Shown piece by piece: positions 45,202 through 54,170 of a DNA stretch of 64,000 nt (position 1 is the stretch's first letter; each line of letters opens with the position of its first letter). The notes beneath the pieces are model-generated. The model was not told the DNA's origin. It searched no databases and saw nothing but the letters and a program-made list of their open reading frames with translations. Origin of the DNA: JAFGSG01 sp964626055 (GTDB lineage Bacteria; Spirochaetota; UBA4802; JAFGDQ01); the NCBI GenBank assembly GCA_964626055.1, contig CAZVDF010000007.1:29607-93606 (forward strand), in the 5' to 3' direction. Made by a program: the position numbers and the translations under genes.

Positions 45202-45408
45202 ATGGCAGAAGAACAGGCAGTAAAAAAAGAAGAGCAGCCGGCAGAAGGCGCGCCCCAGGGCGAAGCGGCAAAAAAAAATAAAAAAATAAACAGAATGCCT
45301 TTAGACGAAATAAACAAAAAAATAGAAGCGCTGGGACAGGCAAATCAGATCAAATCAAAGTACTACCAGCACCTTACGCAGAGGAAGAACGAATTACAGG
45401 CTCAATAA
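45202..45408 (+). CDS. Small charged protein with spirochaete-like C-terminus
   Basis: 68 aa. The N-terminal half is a Lys/Glu/Ala/Pro-rich disordered tail (EEQAVKKEEQPAEG), then a compact motif MPLDEINKKIEALGQANQIK and YYQHLTQRKNELQ. It reminds me of small helical proteins found in spirochaetes, but this is from memory only. AAGGT precedes the ATG. Function unknown; perhaps an RNA- or ribosome-associated helper. Confidence 0.6.
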   Translation: MAEEQAVKKEEQPAEGAPQGEAAKKNKKINRMPLDEINKKIEALGQANQIKSKYYQHLTQRKNELQAQ

Positions 45409-45413
45409 AAATA

Positions 45414-46274
45414 TTATTGGATAGCCGTGACCTGGTTTATTGTATTCGGCAGATTGGAATATAATTTTTCAAGCTCCTGATCTTTTAACCCGGCTGTTTT
45501 GACAGCCTCGTCGCTTATCTGGTGATAAAGGCCGTCGCTGCCGATCCCTATCCCTCCCATCAGGCATATTATATTTGCGATATGAACTATCGATACCAGC
45601 AGTTTTGAGTCGGGAGGCGCATTCTCGGGTTCGTGATGGAATCGGACTATATCTTTCAATGCCTGCGGGAAAGCCCATTTCGACAGTATCTTCTCCCCGA
45701 TCTCCTGGTGATCAAATCCCATTATTTCTCTCTCGGCAGCCTGAAAAGTGATCTGTTTGCTTTCTACAAGCGAAACAATATCCTTAAAAACGCTCTGGAC
45801 ATACAGCGCCAGTACCGTTTTCCCGACATCGTGTATAATGCTCCCGGTAAAAACTACGTCGGCGATCTCAGTTTTTTTCTTCATCTGGGCAATATGTTTG
45901 GAAAGAACGGCCACTGCAAGACCGTGTTTCCATAATTCGCCTTTGGCCAGATCATAACCGAATATCTCTTTGTCAAGTATGGATTTTGTAGCGGCGATGA
46001 ATACGATATCCTTAACCTCTTTTGTGCCCAGGGTTACTGCGGCTCTTTCAACAGACAATATCTCTTTCCCCCTGCTGAAATACGCCGAATTGCACAGCTT
46101 CAGCACATTGGTCGTGATCGCCTGGTCTTTGGAGATTTCTTCCGCGATCTGCGTAAAGGAGGTATTCGGATTATTAACCATGGAAATAACTTTGCCGGCG
46201 ACATCGGGAATAGAGGGCAATTGTCCCAGATTGCTTATAACCTGCTCCAGTCTTTGTTTGATTTGCTCGTGCAT
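45414..46274 (-). CDS. HDOD-domain protein
   Basis: 286 aa from the ATG at 46274 (GGAG six bases upstream; the in-frame TTG at 46286 is less likely). The HDOD domain spans most of the protein: LGQLPSIPDVAGKVISMV, DQAITTNVLKLCNSAYF, SVERAAVTLGTKEVKDIVF, HGLAVAVLSKHIA and GFDHQEIGEKILSKWAFP. HDOD proteins act in signalling, often with chemotaxis or c-di-GMP. It follows cheD by 17 bases on the same strand, supporting a sensory role. Confidence 0.88.
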   Translation of the reverse strand: MHEQIKQRLEQVISNLGQLPSIPDVAGKVISMVNNPNTSFTQIAEEISKDQAITTNVLKLCNSAYFSRGKEILSVERAAVTLGTKEVKDIVFIAATKSILDKEIFGYDLAKGELWKHGLAVAVLSKHIAQMKKKTEIADVVFTGSIIHDVGKTVLALYVQSVFKDIVSLVESKQITFQAAEREIMGFDHQEIGEKILSKWAFPQALKDIVRFHHEPENAPPDSKLLVSIVHIANIICLMGGIGIGSDGLYHQISDEAVKTAGLKDQELEKLYSNLPNTINQVTAIQ

Positions 46275-46291
46275 CACTTTCTCCAAAAAAA

Positions 46292-46771
46292 TTAATTTTT
46301 GTAATATATTTTCTCTTTACCGCCGGCTCTGACTTTAAGTCTGCCGTCCTCGAGGTGAAAATCGATAGTCCTCCCGGAATTCCCGCCTACATCGACAGCC
46401 ATTATAGGTATATGATTCTCCTCCAGCATCTTTATTGTCATTTCAATATTCTTCTCTCCTATCTGCGAAAGAGATGTATTTGAATTAAACTTGAACATGG
46501 AAGCACCGCCTGCGATCTTTGCCGACAGATTCTCTTTCTTGCATCCCGCTTTCAACAAAGTGTTGATCAATAGCGGAATCGCGGTATCGGCATATTTTTC
46601 AGGTTTGTCGCTGCTCATGCATTCCGGCAATAGTACATGCACCATGCCTCCGGTTTTTTTCCCTTTGTCATAGATGCAAATACCAATACAACTACCCAGG
46701 ATCGTCCTTAAAACGGTAGAATTAGCCGCTGTCTGCATCTGGGCTACTCCGACATTGATTAATGTTTGCAT
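46292..46771 (-). CDS. cheD: Chemoreceptor glutamine deamidase CheD
   Basis: 159 aa. Catalytic C28 lies in ILGSCIGICIYD and H45 in GGMVHVLLPE, the two conserved CheD residues; GGASMF and NSGRTIDFHLEDGRL complete the fold. It deamidates glutamines on methyl-accepting chemotaxis proteins and interacts with CheC. In a probable operon with an HDOD gene. No chemoreceptor or cheC is in the window. Confidence 0.92.
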   Translation of the reverse strand: MQTLINVGVAQMQTAANSTVLRTILGSCIGICIYDKGKKTGGMVHVLLPECMSSDKPEKYADTAIPLLINTLLKAGCKKENLSAKIAGGASMFKFNSNTSLSQIGEKNIEMTIKMLEENHIPIMAVDVGGNSGRTIDFHLEDGRLKVRAGGKEKIYYKN

Positions 46772-47017
46772 AATGTTTTCTCTGTTACCGGATTTATTTT
46801 TAAATTTTAATGTTTTAATATTAAAAATTGATATTTATCATAACCCTTGAGAAGAAACAGCAATAACAGTTCTCATTTTACCGATATCCGGCATAATTCA
46901 TTGATATTGCTGGAAGTCGTCCGAATATTATTATTCTTCTGCAAATCGGATGATATTATATAACCTATAATTCTCCCGTGTCAAGAAAATTGAATGCCGG
47001 ATGCTAAAATTACAGGC

Positions 47018-47668
47018 TCATTCCCAGTATTTATCGGCCTCTTCGTATAAACGGAATAGTTTATTCTGCAATTCCAGCCTGGTTTCCTCAAGAGCTTTTT
47101 TATCTGCATTTTCCGGTATTGATACGGGATTATCGAATTTAATAATTATTTTTGAAAAAGGCCTGGGAATGATAAACTTATCCCAGCTGGCGAAGATCCA
47201 TTTTTTTTTGGCGGAAATTATGGTAGGCAAAACAGGCATCCCCGTTGTCCTCGCAATATGCAGCAGTCCCGGCTTAATTTCACCAGCGGGCCCCCGGGGG
47301 CCGTCGACTATATGGCCCAGAGAATAACCGGCCTTTACGATTTCGTTCACGCGTCTCAGAGCTTCAGTTCCTCCTCTCGAAGAAGAGCCTCTTACCGGGC
47401 GCCATCCGAGTTTCTCGATCATCTTCGAGATCAAGTCCCCGTCCCTGCTCAGACTTACGATAATGGCTATAGGCTTCCTCCCGGATAAAAACGTGATTCC
47501 GGGAAAAAATCTCTGATGCCACGAAATATATATAGGGAATTTTCCGCTTTCAAGAATCTTTTCTTCGATAGCGCTGTTTATCGTTTTTATGCTATATGTT
47601 GAATTTAAAATCTTTACTGCAAGCAAGCCAATATAAGGCAATATTCTGCTGAAAAGGAATCGTTTCAT
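47018..47668 (-). CDS. DUF374-family acyltransferase-like protein
   Basis: 216 aa from the ATG at 47668, chosen to avoid a 47-base overlap with hldD (an ATG at 47728 is also possible). It shows the DUF374/lysophospholipid acyltransferase-like layout: SWHQRFFPGITFLSGRK with the His, VSLSRDGDLISKMIEKLG, RGSSSRGG, HIVDGPRGPAGEIKPG. Probably a lipid or lipid A-precursor acyltransferase at the inner membrane. Close to hldD, consistent with LPS synthesis. Confidence 0.8.
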   Translation of the reverse strand: MKRFLFSRILPYIGLLAVKILNSTYSIKTINSAIEEKILESGKFPIYISWHQRFFPGITFLSGRKPIAIIVSLSRDGDLISKMIEKLGWRPVRGSSSRGGTEALRRVNEIVKAGYSLGHIVDGPRGPAGEIKPGLLHIARTTGMPVLPTIISAKKKWIFASWDKFIIPRPFSKIIIKFDNPVSIPENADKKALEETRLELQNKLFRLYEEADKYWE

Positions 47669-47681
47669 CTGCCGTGCCGGG

Positions 47682-48653
47682 TTACAGACATGAATTATTT
47701 TTAAGAAGATATCCGAGCACGTAATCATTTACGGCATCTTCCAGGGACATAAATTTAAACGGGCAGCCAGCTCTCTCAATCTTATGCATATCGGCCTGTG
47801 TAAAATACTGATAGCGATCTTTTATGGAATCCGGCATTTCGATATATTCAATTTTAGGTTTTATGCCCATCGCGGAAAAAATCGACTTTGCCAGGTCGTT
47901 CCATTTGCGGGCCCTGCCTGTACCCAGATTATATATTCCGTTTATGCCGCTATTCTGCATAAACCACCATATTATTTCAACACAGTCTTTAATATATATA
48001 AAATCTCTCATCTGCTCGCCGTCCTGATATTCATTCAGATAGGATTTAAAAAGTTTTACTTTCCCTTCCAGCATGACCTGATGGAAAGCCCTGAATACCA
48101 TGCTCACCATGTCTTCCTTATGATATTCATTGGGCCCGAAAACGTTGAAAAATTTAATGCCGGTCATCCTGTTTAAAAGTTTATTGCGCATTGCCCAGAG
48201 ATCAAACATATGTTTGGAATAACCATACATATTCAAAGGCCTCAGGTTAAGAGTATCTTTATCTTCATCGGAAAAGCCGAGCGATCCGTCGCCGTATGTA
48301 GCCGCGCTCGACGCGTAGATGAATCTGACGTTTTTGGCGAGCGCCCACTGAGAGAGCTCCCTTGTATACCGGTAATTATTGTATATTAAATAGTCGGCGT
48401 CCTTTTCCGTCGTTGAAGAACAGGCTCCCATATGTATAACGGCTTCCGTTCCCCGGTATTTATTATTGTCCGTCAAATTTTTTAAAAATTCGTCTTTATG
48501 GATATAATCGGCAAAACGTCTTCCGGCCAGATTTTTCCATTTTTCCGATTTGCCTAGCTCATCAACCACCAGTATATCCTCTATACCTTCATTATTAAGC
48601 TTCCAGATGAAAGCGCTGCCAATAAATCCGGCGCCGCCTGTTACAATGATCAC
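47682..48653 (-). CDS. hldD: ADP-L-glycero-D-manno-heptose 6-epimerase
   Basis: 323 aa extended SDR enzyme starting at GTG 48653 with AAGGAG upstream. VTGGAGFIGSAFIWKLN at the N-terminus, HMGACSSTTEKDADYL, YASSAATYGDG and the catalytic YGYSKHMFD, with FFNVFGPNEYHK as the heptose-epimerase signature. It makes ADP-L-glycero-D-manno-heptose for the LPS inner core. It indicates an LPS-type outer membrane. Confidence 0.92.
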   Translation of the reverse strand: MIIVTGGAGFIGSAFIWKLNNEGIEDILVVDELGKSEKWKNLAGRRFADYIHKDEFLKNLTDNNKYRGTEAVIHMGACSSTTEKDADYLIYNNYRYTRELSQWALAKNVRFIYASSAATYGDGSLGFSDEDKDTLNLRPLNMYGYSKHMFDLWAMRNKLLNRMTGIKFFNVFGPNEYHKEDMVSMVFRAFHQVMLEGKVKLFKSYLNEYQDGEQMRDFIYIKDCVEIIWWFMQNSGINGIYNLGTGRARKWNDLAKSIFSAMGIKPKIEYIEMPDSIKDRYQYFTQADMHKIERAGCPFKFMSLEDAVNDYVLGYLLKNNSCL

Positions 48654-48766
48654 AACATTTCTCCTTTATTAAATTGTTTTTAAAGTAAATTATTATTGAT
48701 TAATATACAATAGTCAATCAGAATAACGGATTATATTTATATATTATGTAACTCAGTTCCCGGCGT

Positions 48767-50725
48767 ATGATTCTTGTTCCAGTGATGAAAAACGAGGGAT
48801 CCTGGTTTTCATTTTCGATTTATTCTATGACATCGGCAAATACCATAAAATTAGAAAAAAAAGCAAAAGCCCTTCTCTCAAGTAAAAATATCCCGAAGGA
48901 TAAAATGGATATAGTATATTCCCTGCTTAACAACGACAGTCTTACAAGAGAAGAAAAATACAGCGCGGTTATCGATATCATAAGATTATGTCCCGACAGG
49001 CCTCCCCATAAAAAAGAACCCGGCAAACTAGGTTTCAGCACATCAGCGATAAAACAATATTTTGCTCCTGTCGAATCGAGCCTGTTCGTTAATCAGCTTT
49101 TCAGTAAATACAGGTCAACAAAATTATTCAGGAAAAGATATCTTATTCACGTCAACAACAGTATCGGCATCGGCATTCAAAAAAGACTCATCCCGAGTAA
49201 AAAGCTAATAAGAGCATTACGCGAGATCATTTCATTCCAGGAAAAAATTCTCGCCAGGCTTCCGGATATTCTGATGGGAATACTTAAGGATGAAACCATA
49301 GAAGACGCTTCACATTTTAATTATCTCAGGATATTCAGACGCTGGATGCTGGAAACTCCATTGGTTAAATACGATATGTTCGAAATCAAGTGGATGACTC
49401 CCGCGCATATTGAAGCCGAACTCGAAAGCTATATAAAGAATTATTTTTCTTTTCAAAAGCTGGATATCGAGACCAGGGAACAGATCCTGCTGATGGCTGA
49501 AAAAAAACTTCGCGATATGGATGATCTGAAAAAAGAAGAAGTGAACTCCGACGAATCACCGGCGCGTAAGAACGAGAAGGAAAAGAAAAACCTGGAAATA
49601 GAAAAAATCGTTTATGAATATATGATGATATTAAGGGCGTTTATACAGTCATACTTCCCGGTCTCGAACAGGAGCGATATCCTCTCGGAGCATTTGAAAG
49701 TCCGCTACCGAATTAATTCGTTTCCGGATTTTCTAATAATGATGCTGGAAACGCTCGTATTCCAAAGAGAGATAGAATTGACGGATATTATCCGTCATTA
49801 CAATATTCTGCCGCATTCCGTAAGCTCCGAGAACTGGGATTACAGCAATGATTTTTTAAAAGAGATCGGCAAGGATGCCGGGTCAAGAAAAAGAAAGCAG
49901 CTGCAAAAATTAAAGGACGAACTGGTAACTTACGATGAACTGTATTCATTCCTCAAGCTGCAGAAAGACGGCCAGCTGATCCTGGAAAATGCCGTTGAGA
50001 CGCAGTGGAAAATCGCGGATAAACGGCAGAAAGAATATACTTTAATCTATAATGAAGACTTCCTTACATTTATCGATGAATGCGTAAATTATTTCAACAA
50101 TTCATTTGTGCCTCTGCTGAACGGTTCATCGGTCACATTTAAAGACAAAAACGGTTCCGTCGTTGAAGATAAAATATTCGCGTCGAATGTCTTTACTGGA
50201 GAAATCAACGGACTTACAAATCTGATCAATGACCTGTATTACTTCAAAAGCAGCAATCCGCGCCTTACCGTCTCCCGTGAAGAAATAAAAAAAATAATGC
50301 AGGGAAAAACGCGAACCATGTTCGAGATTGAAAGATTTATTCTGATAACGGGGGATATTTTCGGCCAGATCGCCGGAAAGCTGCACATTCTATACGGCAA
50401 GCACAGGCTATGGATATCCGGCGATAGACGATCCGAAAACCCGAAACCTATTTATTCGCCGGTAAAGAATATCCCGGATGATAATGACGAGCCGGCCCCG
50501 ATCCCTTATTATAACTGCATAGTAATGGATTTTAAAGACAAACGTATTCTAACTGACAGACAAACCGGAAATGTTATACTGACCGATTCGGCGAGAGGAG
50601 GCATTTTAATTAATCTGTGCGCATTCGCTTATCAGCTTGCTTATGAGTGTTTTAACGAAAAAATATTCTCGAAACTTGCCACAAGAAAAGATTTACAAAA
50701 GAAGATCGCAGATGCGGAACTCTAA
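48767..50725 (+). CDS. Large uncharacterised cytoplasmic protein
   Basis: 652 aa, charged and mostly helical, with no signal peptide. The start is uncertain: ATGs at 48767, 48785 and 48827 all lack a strong ribosome site; the last begins MTSANTIKLEKKAKAL. Recognisable stretches (SLFVNQLFSKYRSTKLFRKR, LIHVNNSIGIGIQKRLIP, LILENAVETQWKIADKRQ) match no family I know. It overlaps the next lipoprotein gene by 14 bases, so the two are coupled and probably act together. Confidence 0.7.
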   Translation: MILVPVMKNEGSWFSFSIYSMTSANTIKLEKKAKALLSSKNIPKDKMDIVYSLLNNDSLTREEKYSAVIDIIRLCPDRPPHKKEPGKLGFSTSAIKQYFAPVESSLFVNQLFSKYRSTKLFRKRYLIHVNNSIGIGIQKRLIPSKKLIRALREIISFQEKILARLPDILMGILKDETIEDASHFNYLRIFRRWMLETPLVKYDMFEIKWMTPAHIEAELESYIKNYFSFQKLDIETREQILLMAEKKLRDMDDLKKEEVNSDESPARKNEKEKKNLEIEKIVYEYMMILRAFIQSYFPVSNRSDILSEHLKVRYRINSFPDFLIMMLETLVFQREIELTDIIRHYNILPHSVSSENWDYSNDFLKEIGKDAGSRKRKQLQKLKDELVTYDELYSFLKLQKDGQLILENAVETQWKIADKRQKEYTLIYNEDFLTFIDECVNYFNNSFVPLLNGSSVTFKDKNGSVVEDKIFASNVFTGEINGLTNLINDLYYFKSSNPRLTVSREEIKKIMQGKTRTMFEIERFILITGDIFGQIAGKLHILYGKHRLWISGDRRSENPKPIYSPVKNIPDDNDEPAPIPYYNCIVMDFKDKRILTDRQTGNVILTDSARGGILINLCAFAYQLAYECFNEKIFSKLATRKDLQKKIADAEL

Positions 50726-51953
50726 TATTTCTCACGGATCATTTAAATTGAAAAAAAACGCCGTAAATATTTCGATTTTATTTTTTTTAACGGCATTTTT
50801 TTCCCCCGCTTGCGGCCCGGACAATGAAAAATTAAAAAACATTGCGGTCGTAAATTCAAAATTCGATAAAATTGACGGCACAATAAGCAAGTACGGCATC
50901 CCTTATAAATCATGTAATTACAGCGATCTTGAAAACAGCGAATTGTATGGGAAATACAGGCTTATATTTTTTCCCTGCGGTATTGAAAGCACGATTGAAA
51001 CAAACATCGATATTCTATCGAGAGGAACATCAATCCATTCTGTATCTTTAAAAAAGGATTTTTCTGAAGTAAACGAAGAAAAAATTTGTAAAAACATAAA
51101 AAATTTTATAGAGAACGGAGGAAATGCGTATTTTTCGGATTTCTCATATAAACTACTTAACGGAGCGTTCGGTATAATGAAATTCCACGATGATTTCCCG
51201 AACCTCGGCATTAGCGGCAGGATAAGCCTTGAGCTCAGGAACGACCTTGCTTACTTTCACAAAGATCAGAATATAAAGGTATACATGGATCATTCAGGAT
51301 GGGTTGTTCCCAGGACTGTTCCGAATTCCGAGACCCTTGCAGAATCGGAAGTAGATACGATACGCGGCAACAGAAGAAGTCCGATAATATCGCTTATAAA
51401 GAAAGGAGCGGGCGAAATAATCTACTCAAGCTATCATAAAACGACAAATGAAAACGAAATATCAAGATACATTATCTACCGCCTCGCATACAGGTTTCTC
51501 GCGGAAAAACTTATCGGCAAGGCGTCTTTCTGGAATCAGAGGATCAACTGCACAATAATTGATTCGATAAGAGAATGGGAAAACTACAGATCATATATAA
51601 TTCCCGCGGAAAAGGGCAATAACACAATTTATTTTTTATCCGAAAAAGGCCCGTTCCAGATAAACGTATTCGATAAGGATAACAGACTTATTATTTCCAG
51701 GGATTCGCGCGGTACCGAATTCAGCCTGAATATAAAATCGGAATCGTTCCAGTATCTGATCCTGAAAATATTCCCCGCCGGTCCGAAGATGCTCGGGGCA
51801 TATTCGGTTGTATCGGCCAGCGGAATCAGACTGATCCCGTACTATAAAAATGCTTCATATACACTGCTCATAATCGCCGCACTGGCATCATTATACTGGC
51901 TGAATAAAACTTTCGGATTTAAAAAATTTTCCGGAAGATTCAGACAAAAATAG
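50712..51953 (+). CDS. Uncharacterised lipoprotein with C-terminal membrane helix
   Basis: 413 aa from the ATG at 50712, 14 bases inside the preceding gene, with AAGAAG upstream. Lipoprotein signal FLTAFFSPAC (lipobox SPAC). The exposed part has a glutamine-amidotransferase-like look at its start (IFFPCGIESTIETNIDIL; IENGGNAYFSDFSYKLL), possibly a DUF4159/BatF-like fold, and ends with a membrane helix (YTLLIIAALASLYWLNKTF). A lipid anchor plus a C-terminal helix is unusual. Function unknown. Confidence 0.65.
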   Translation: MRNSNISHGSFKLKKNAVNISILFFLTAFFSPACGPDNEKLKNIAVVNSKFDKIDGTISKYGIPYKSCNYSDLENSELYGKYRLIFFPCGIESTIETNIDILSRGTSIHSVSLKKDFSEVNEEKICKNIKNFIENGGNAYFSDFSYKLLNGAFGIMKFHDDFPNLGISGRISLELRNDLAYFHKDQNIKVYMDHSGWVVPRTVPNSETLAESEVDTIRGNRRSPIISLIKKGAGEIIYSSYHKTTNENEISRYIIYRLAYRFLAEKLIGKASFWNQRINCTIIDSIREWENYRSYIIPAEKGNNTIYFLSEKGPFQINVFDKDNRLIISRDSRGTEFSLNIKSESFQYLILKIFPAGPKMLGAYSVVSASGIRLIPYYKNASYTLLIIAALASLYWLNKTFGFKKFSGRFRQK

Positions 51954-52012
51954 TTGCATTCATTGCTGAATATGACTGGAATAGAACTAATTTATTATTT
52001 TGGAAGAATATC

Positions 52013-52774
52013 ATGGGAAGAGTAATATCGGTTTCAAACCAGAAGGGAGGTGTCGGTAAAACAACGACGGCAATCAATATATCCGCTTTTTTAGCCGAAA
52101 AGGGAAAGCGCGTATTGATTATTGACATTGATCCCCAGGGAAATGCAGGCTTCGGACTTGGTATAAATGCCGAAGAAATCGAAACTACAGTATATGAAGT
52201 ATTGATCGGGGAAATCCCGATTAAAGACGCTATTTTTAAAACCGAAATCGACAATCTGTATTTAATCCCGTCGAATATTCATCTTTCGGGCGCGCAGGTC
52301 GAACTTTTAAATTACGAAAGAAGAGAATACATTCTTAAAGAGCAGATCGGTGAAATCAGAAAAGACTTTGATTATATTTTTATAGACTGCCCCCCTTCAC
52401 TCGGCATACTTACGGTAAACAGCCTGACAGCGGCCGATTCGGTGCTGATACCGCTTCAGTGCGAATATTACGCGCTCGAAGGTCTGAATCAGCTTTTAAA
52501 AGTGATCGCGATGGTACAGGAAAATCTGAACAAGCGGCTCGTGATTGAAGGGGTAGTGCTTACGATGTACGATCCGAGGACGAATTTAAGCCAGCAAATA
52601 GTCTCCGATGTAAGGGAATATTTTAAAGATAAAGTATTTAAAACGATTGTTCCGAGGAATATAAAACTTTCCGAAGCCCCGTCATTCGGAAAGCCGATAC
52701 ACATGTATGACAGGAATTGCTCAGGCTGCGACAGTTATGATAAACTCTCTCAAGAGGTGCTAGCAAATGTCTAA
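52013..52774 (+). CDS. parA: Chromosome partitioning ATPase ParA (Soj)
   Basis: 253 aa. Deviant Walker A KGGVGKTT at residues 11-18, with NQ at 9-10; DIDPQGNAGFGLG; switch FIDCPPSLG; and the ParA tail VPRNIKLSEAPSFGKPI. GGAAG precedes the ATG. Overlaps parB by 8 bases. Drives origin segregation with ParB; no parS-like 16-bp palindrome was found in the window. Confidence 0.95.
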   Translation: MGRVISVSNQKGGVGKTTTAINISAFLAEKGKRVLIIDIDPQGNAGFGLGINAEEIETTVYEVLIGEIPIKDAIFKTEIDNLYLIPSNIHLSGAQVELLNYERREYILKEQIGEIRKDFDYIFIDCPPSLGILTVNSLTAADSVLIPLQCEYYALEGLNQLLKVIAMVQENLNKRLVIEGVVLTMYDPRTNLSQQIVSDVREYFKDKVFKTIVPRNIKLSEAPSFGKPIHMYDRNCSGCDSYDKLSQEVLANV

Positions 52775-53645
52775 AAAGGTGTTGGGGAAGGGATTGGGCG
52801 CCATAATATCCAGCGTTGCTTCGGAAACAAATTTCCAGACTGATAATTATACAGAGGACAACGGGGATAAAATCATTGAACTGGATATAAATAAAATACT
52901 TCCAAATCCCGATCAGCCCAGAACTCATTTCAGGGAAGATAAGATCCTGGAACTGGCGGAATCAATAAAATCTACGGGGCTTATCCAACCGGTAACGGTC
53001 AGAAAGGAAGGCGACACATACTATCTTATCGCGGGCGAAAGAAGGCTCAGGGCCTGTAAACTGGCCGGTTTTACCAGAATCAAATCGATTGTTTTGCACA
53101 GCGACAGGGATAACAACCTAACCGTTGCCTTAATTGAAAATCTGCAGCGCGAAGATCTGGATCCCATCGAAGAAGCGAAAGCATACAGGATATTGATCAA
53201 TAAATTTAAATTAAAGCAGCAGGAAATCGCGGAAAAGGTAGGCAAGGACAGAGCGACAATAGCAAACTCAATCCGCCTGCTGAACCTTGACGAAAAAATC
53301 CAGCAGGCATTATCCGAAGGGAAGATCAGCGTCGGACACGCCAAGGTTCTGCTGGGGGCGGAAGAAACAAAACAGTTTAAGATATACAGCGAAATAATTG
53401 ATAACGGTCTTTCTGTAAGGGGAGCGGAAAAGCTTGTAGATTCCGAAAAGTCTGCCAATTCCCGTTCAAAATCGAAAAATAAAAATAAGCCGAAAGACGC
53501 GCATATAAAAAAGATGGAAGAGAAACTGATATCTATTCTGGGAACCAAGGTGGAAATAAAACATTTCGGCAAAAGCGGCAGAATAGAGATAAATTATTAC
53601 TCAATAGACGATTTTGAAAGGATCATGGATATTCTGAAAAAATAA
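52767..53645 (+). CDS. parB: Chromosome partitioning protein ParB (Spo0J)
   Basis: 292 aa. The N-terminal LGKGLGAIIS, NPDQPRTHF, the CTP-binding GERRLRA and ENLQREDLDPIEEA motifs are present, followed by helix-turn-helix KQQEIAEKVGKDRATIANSI and a C-terminal dimerisation region after a Ser/Lys-rich linker. Complete CTPase clamp family member, coupled to parA. Confidence 0.95.
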   Translation: MSKKVLGKGLGAIISSVASETNFQTDNYTEDNGDKIIELDINKILPNPDQPRTHFREDKILELAESIKSTGLIQPVTVRKEGDTYYLIAGERRLRACKLAGFTRIKSIVLHSDRDNNLTVALIENLQREDLDPIEEAKAYRILINKFKLKQQEIAEKVGKDRATIANSIRLLNLDEKIQQALSEGKISVGHAKVLLGAEETKQFKIYSEIIDNGLSVRGAEKLVDSEKSANSRSKSKNKNKPKDAHIKKMEEKLISILGTKVEIKHFGKSGRIEINYYSIDDFERIMDILKK

Positions 53646-53648
53646 TAT

Positions 53649-54131
53649 TTATAGAACGATCTTTTCAAGCAAATCGCTTTCGGTATCTAGAATAGCGATT
53701 GTGTTTTCATCCGACCTGTACAATGATCCTGGATTTATAATCCTTGTATTGTTTCGCATATAATCTTCAAAATAATGCGTATGCCCTTTAATAATATAAT
53801 TATATTTTCCCGCCGCTACAGCCTCTCTGAATGCGGAGACAACGGAGCCATGCAATACCAGAATTTTTTTGCCGTCGGCATTCAGCTCGCATGTCTGGCC
53901 GAGACAGCCAAAACCGAGTTTTTCGCACTCTTTGCTCAATCCTTCGACATCGATATCAGCATTACCGATAACGAATCTGCATTTGAAATCCTTAAACAGC
54001 TCCATAATCTGAGGCGATGTAAAATCGCCTGAATGGATCACTATGTCGACTTTCCTCTCTTTAAAAATACCGCATGCCTTTTCGGTAACATTATAATTAT
54101 TGTGTGTATCCGAAATTATTCCAATCTTCAT
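53649..54131 (-). CDS. YfcE/MJ0936-type phosphodiesterase
   Basis: 160 aa calcineurin-like metallophosphatase. Metal-binding blocks: IGIISDTHNN, IHSGDFT, VIGNADID, LVLHGS and IKGHTH, then INPGSLYR. Small single-domain form as in YfcE. Convergent with parB (3-base gap). Physiological substrate unknown. Confidence 0.88.
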   Translation of the reverse strand: MKIGIISDTHNNYNVTEKACGIFKERKVDIVIHSGDFTSPQIMELFKDFKCRFVIGNADIDVEGLSKECEKLGFGCLGQTCELNADGKKILVLHGSVVSAFREAVAAGKYNYIIKGHTHYFEDYMRNNTRIINPGSLYRSDENTIAILDTESDLLEKIVL

Positions 54132-54170
54132 TAGCAGGTCAACCGAATAAAGCTTTTATTTATATAACTT

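Noticed and set aside
52013..53645. parS sites near parAB
   Set aside because: No tgttncacgtgnaaca-like palindrome found; isolated cacgtg words elsewhere (2338, 7072, 37030) lack the flanks.
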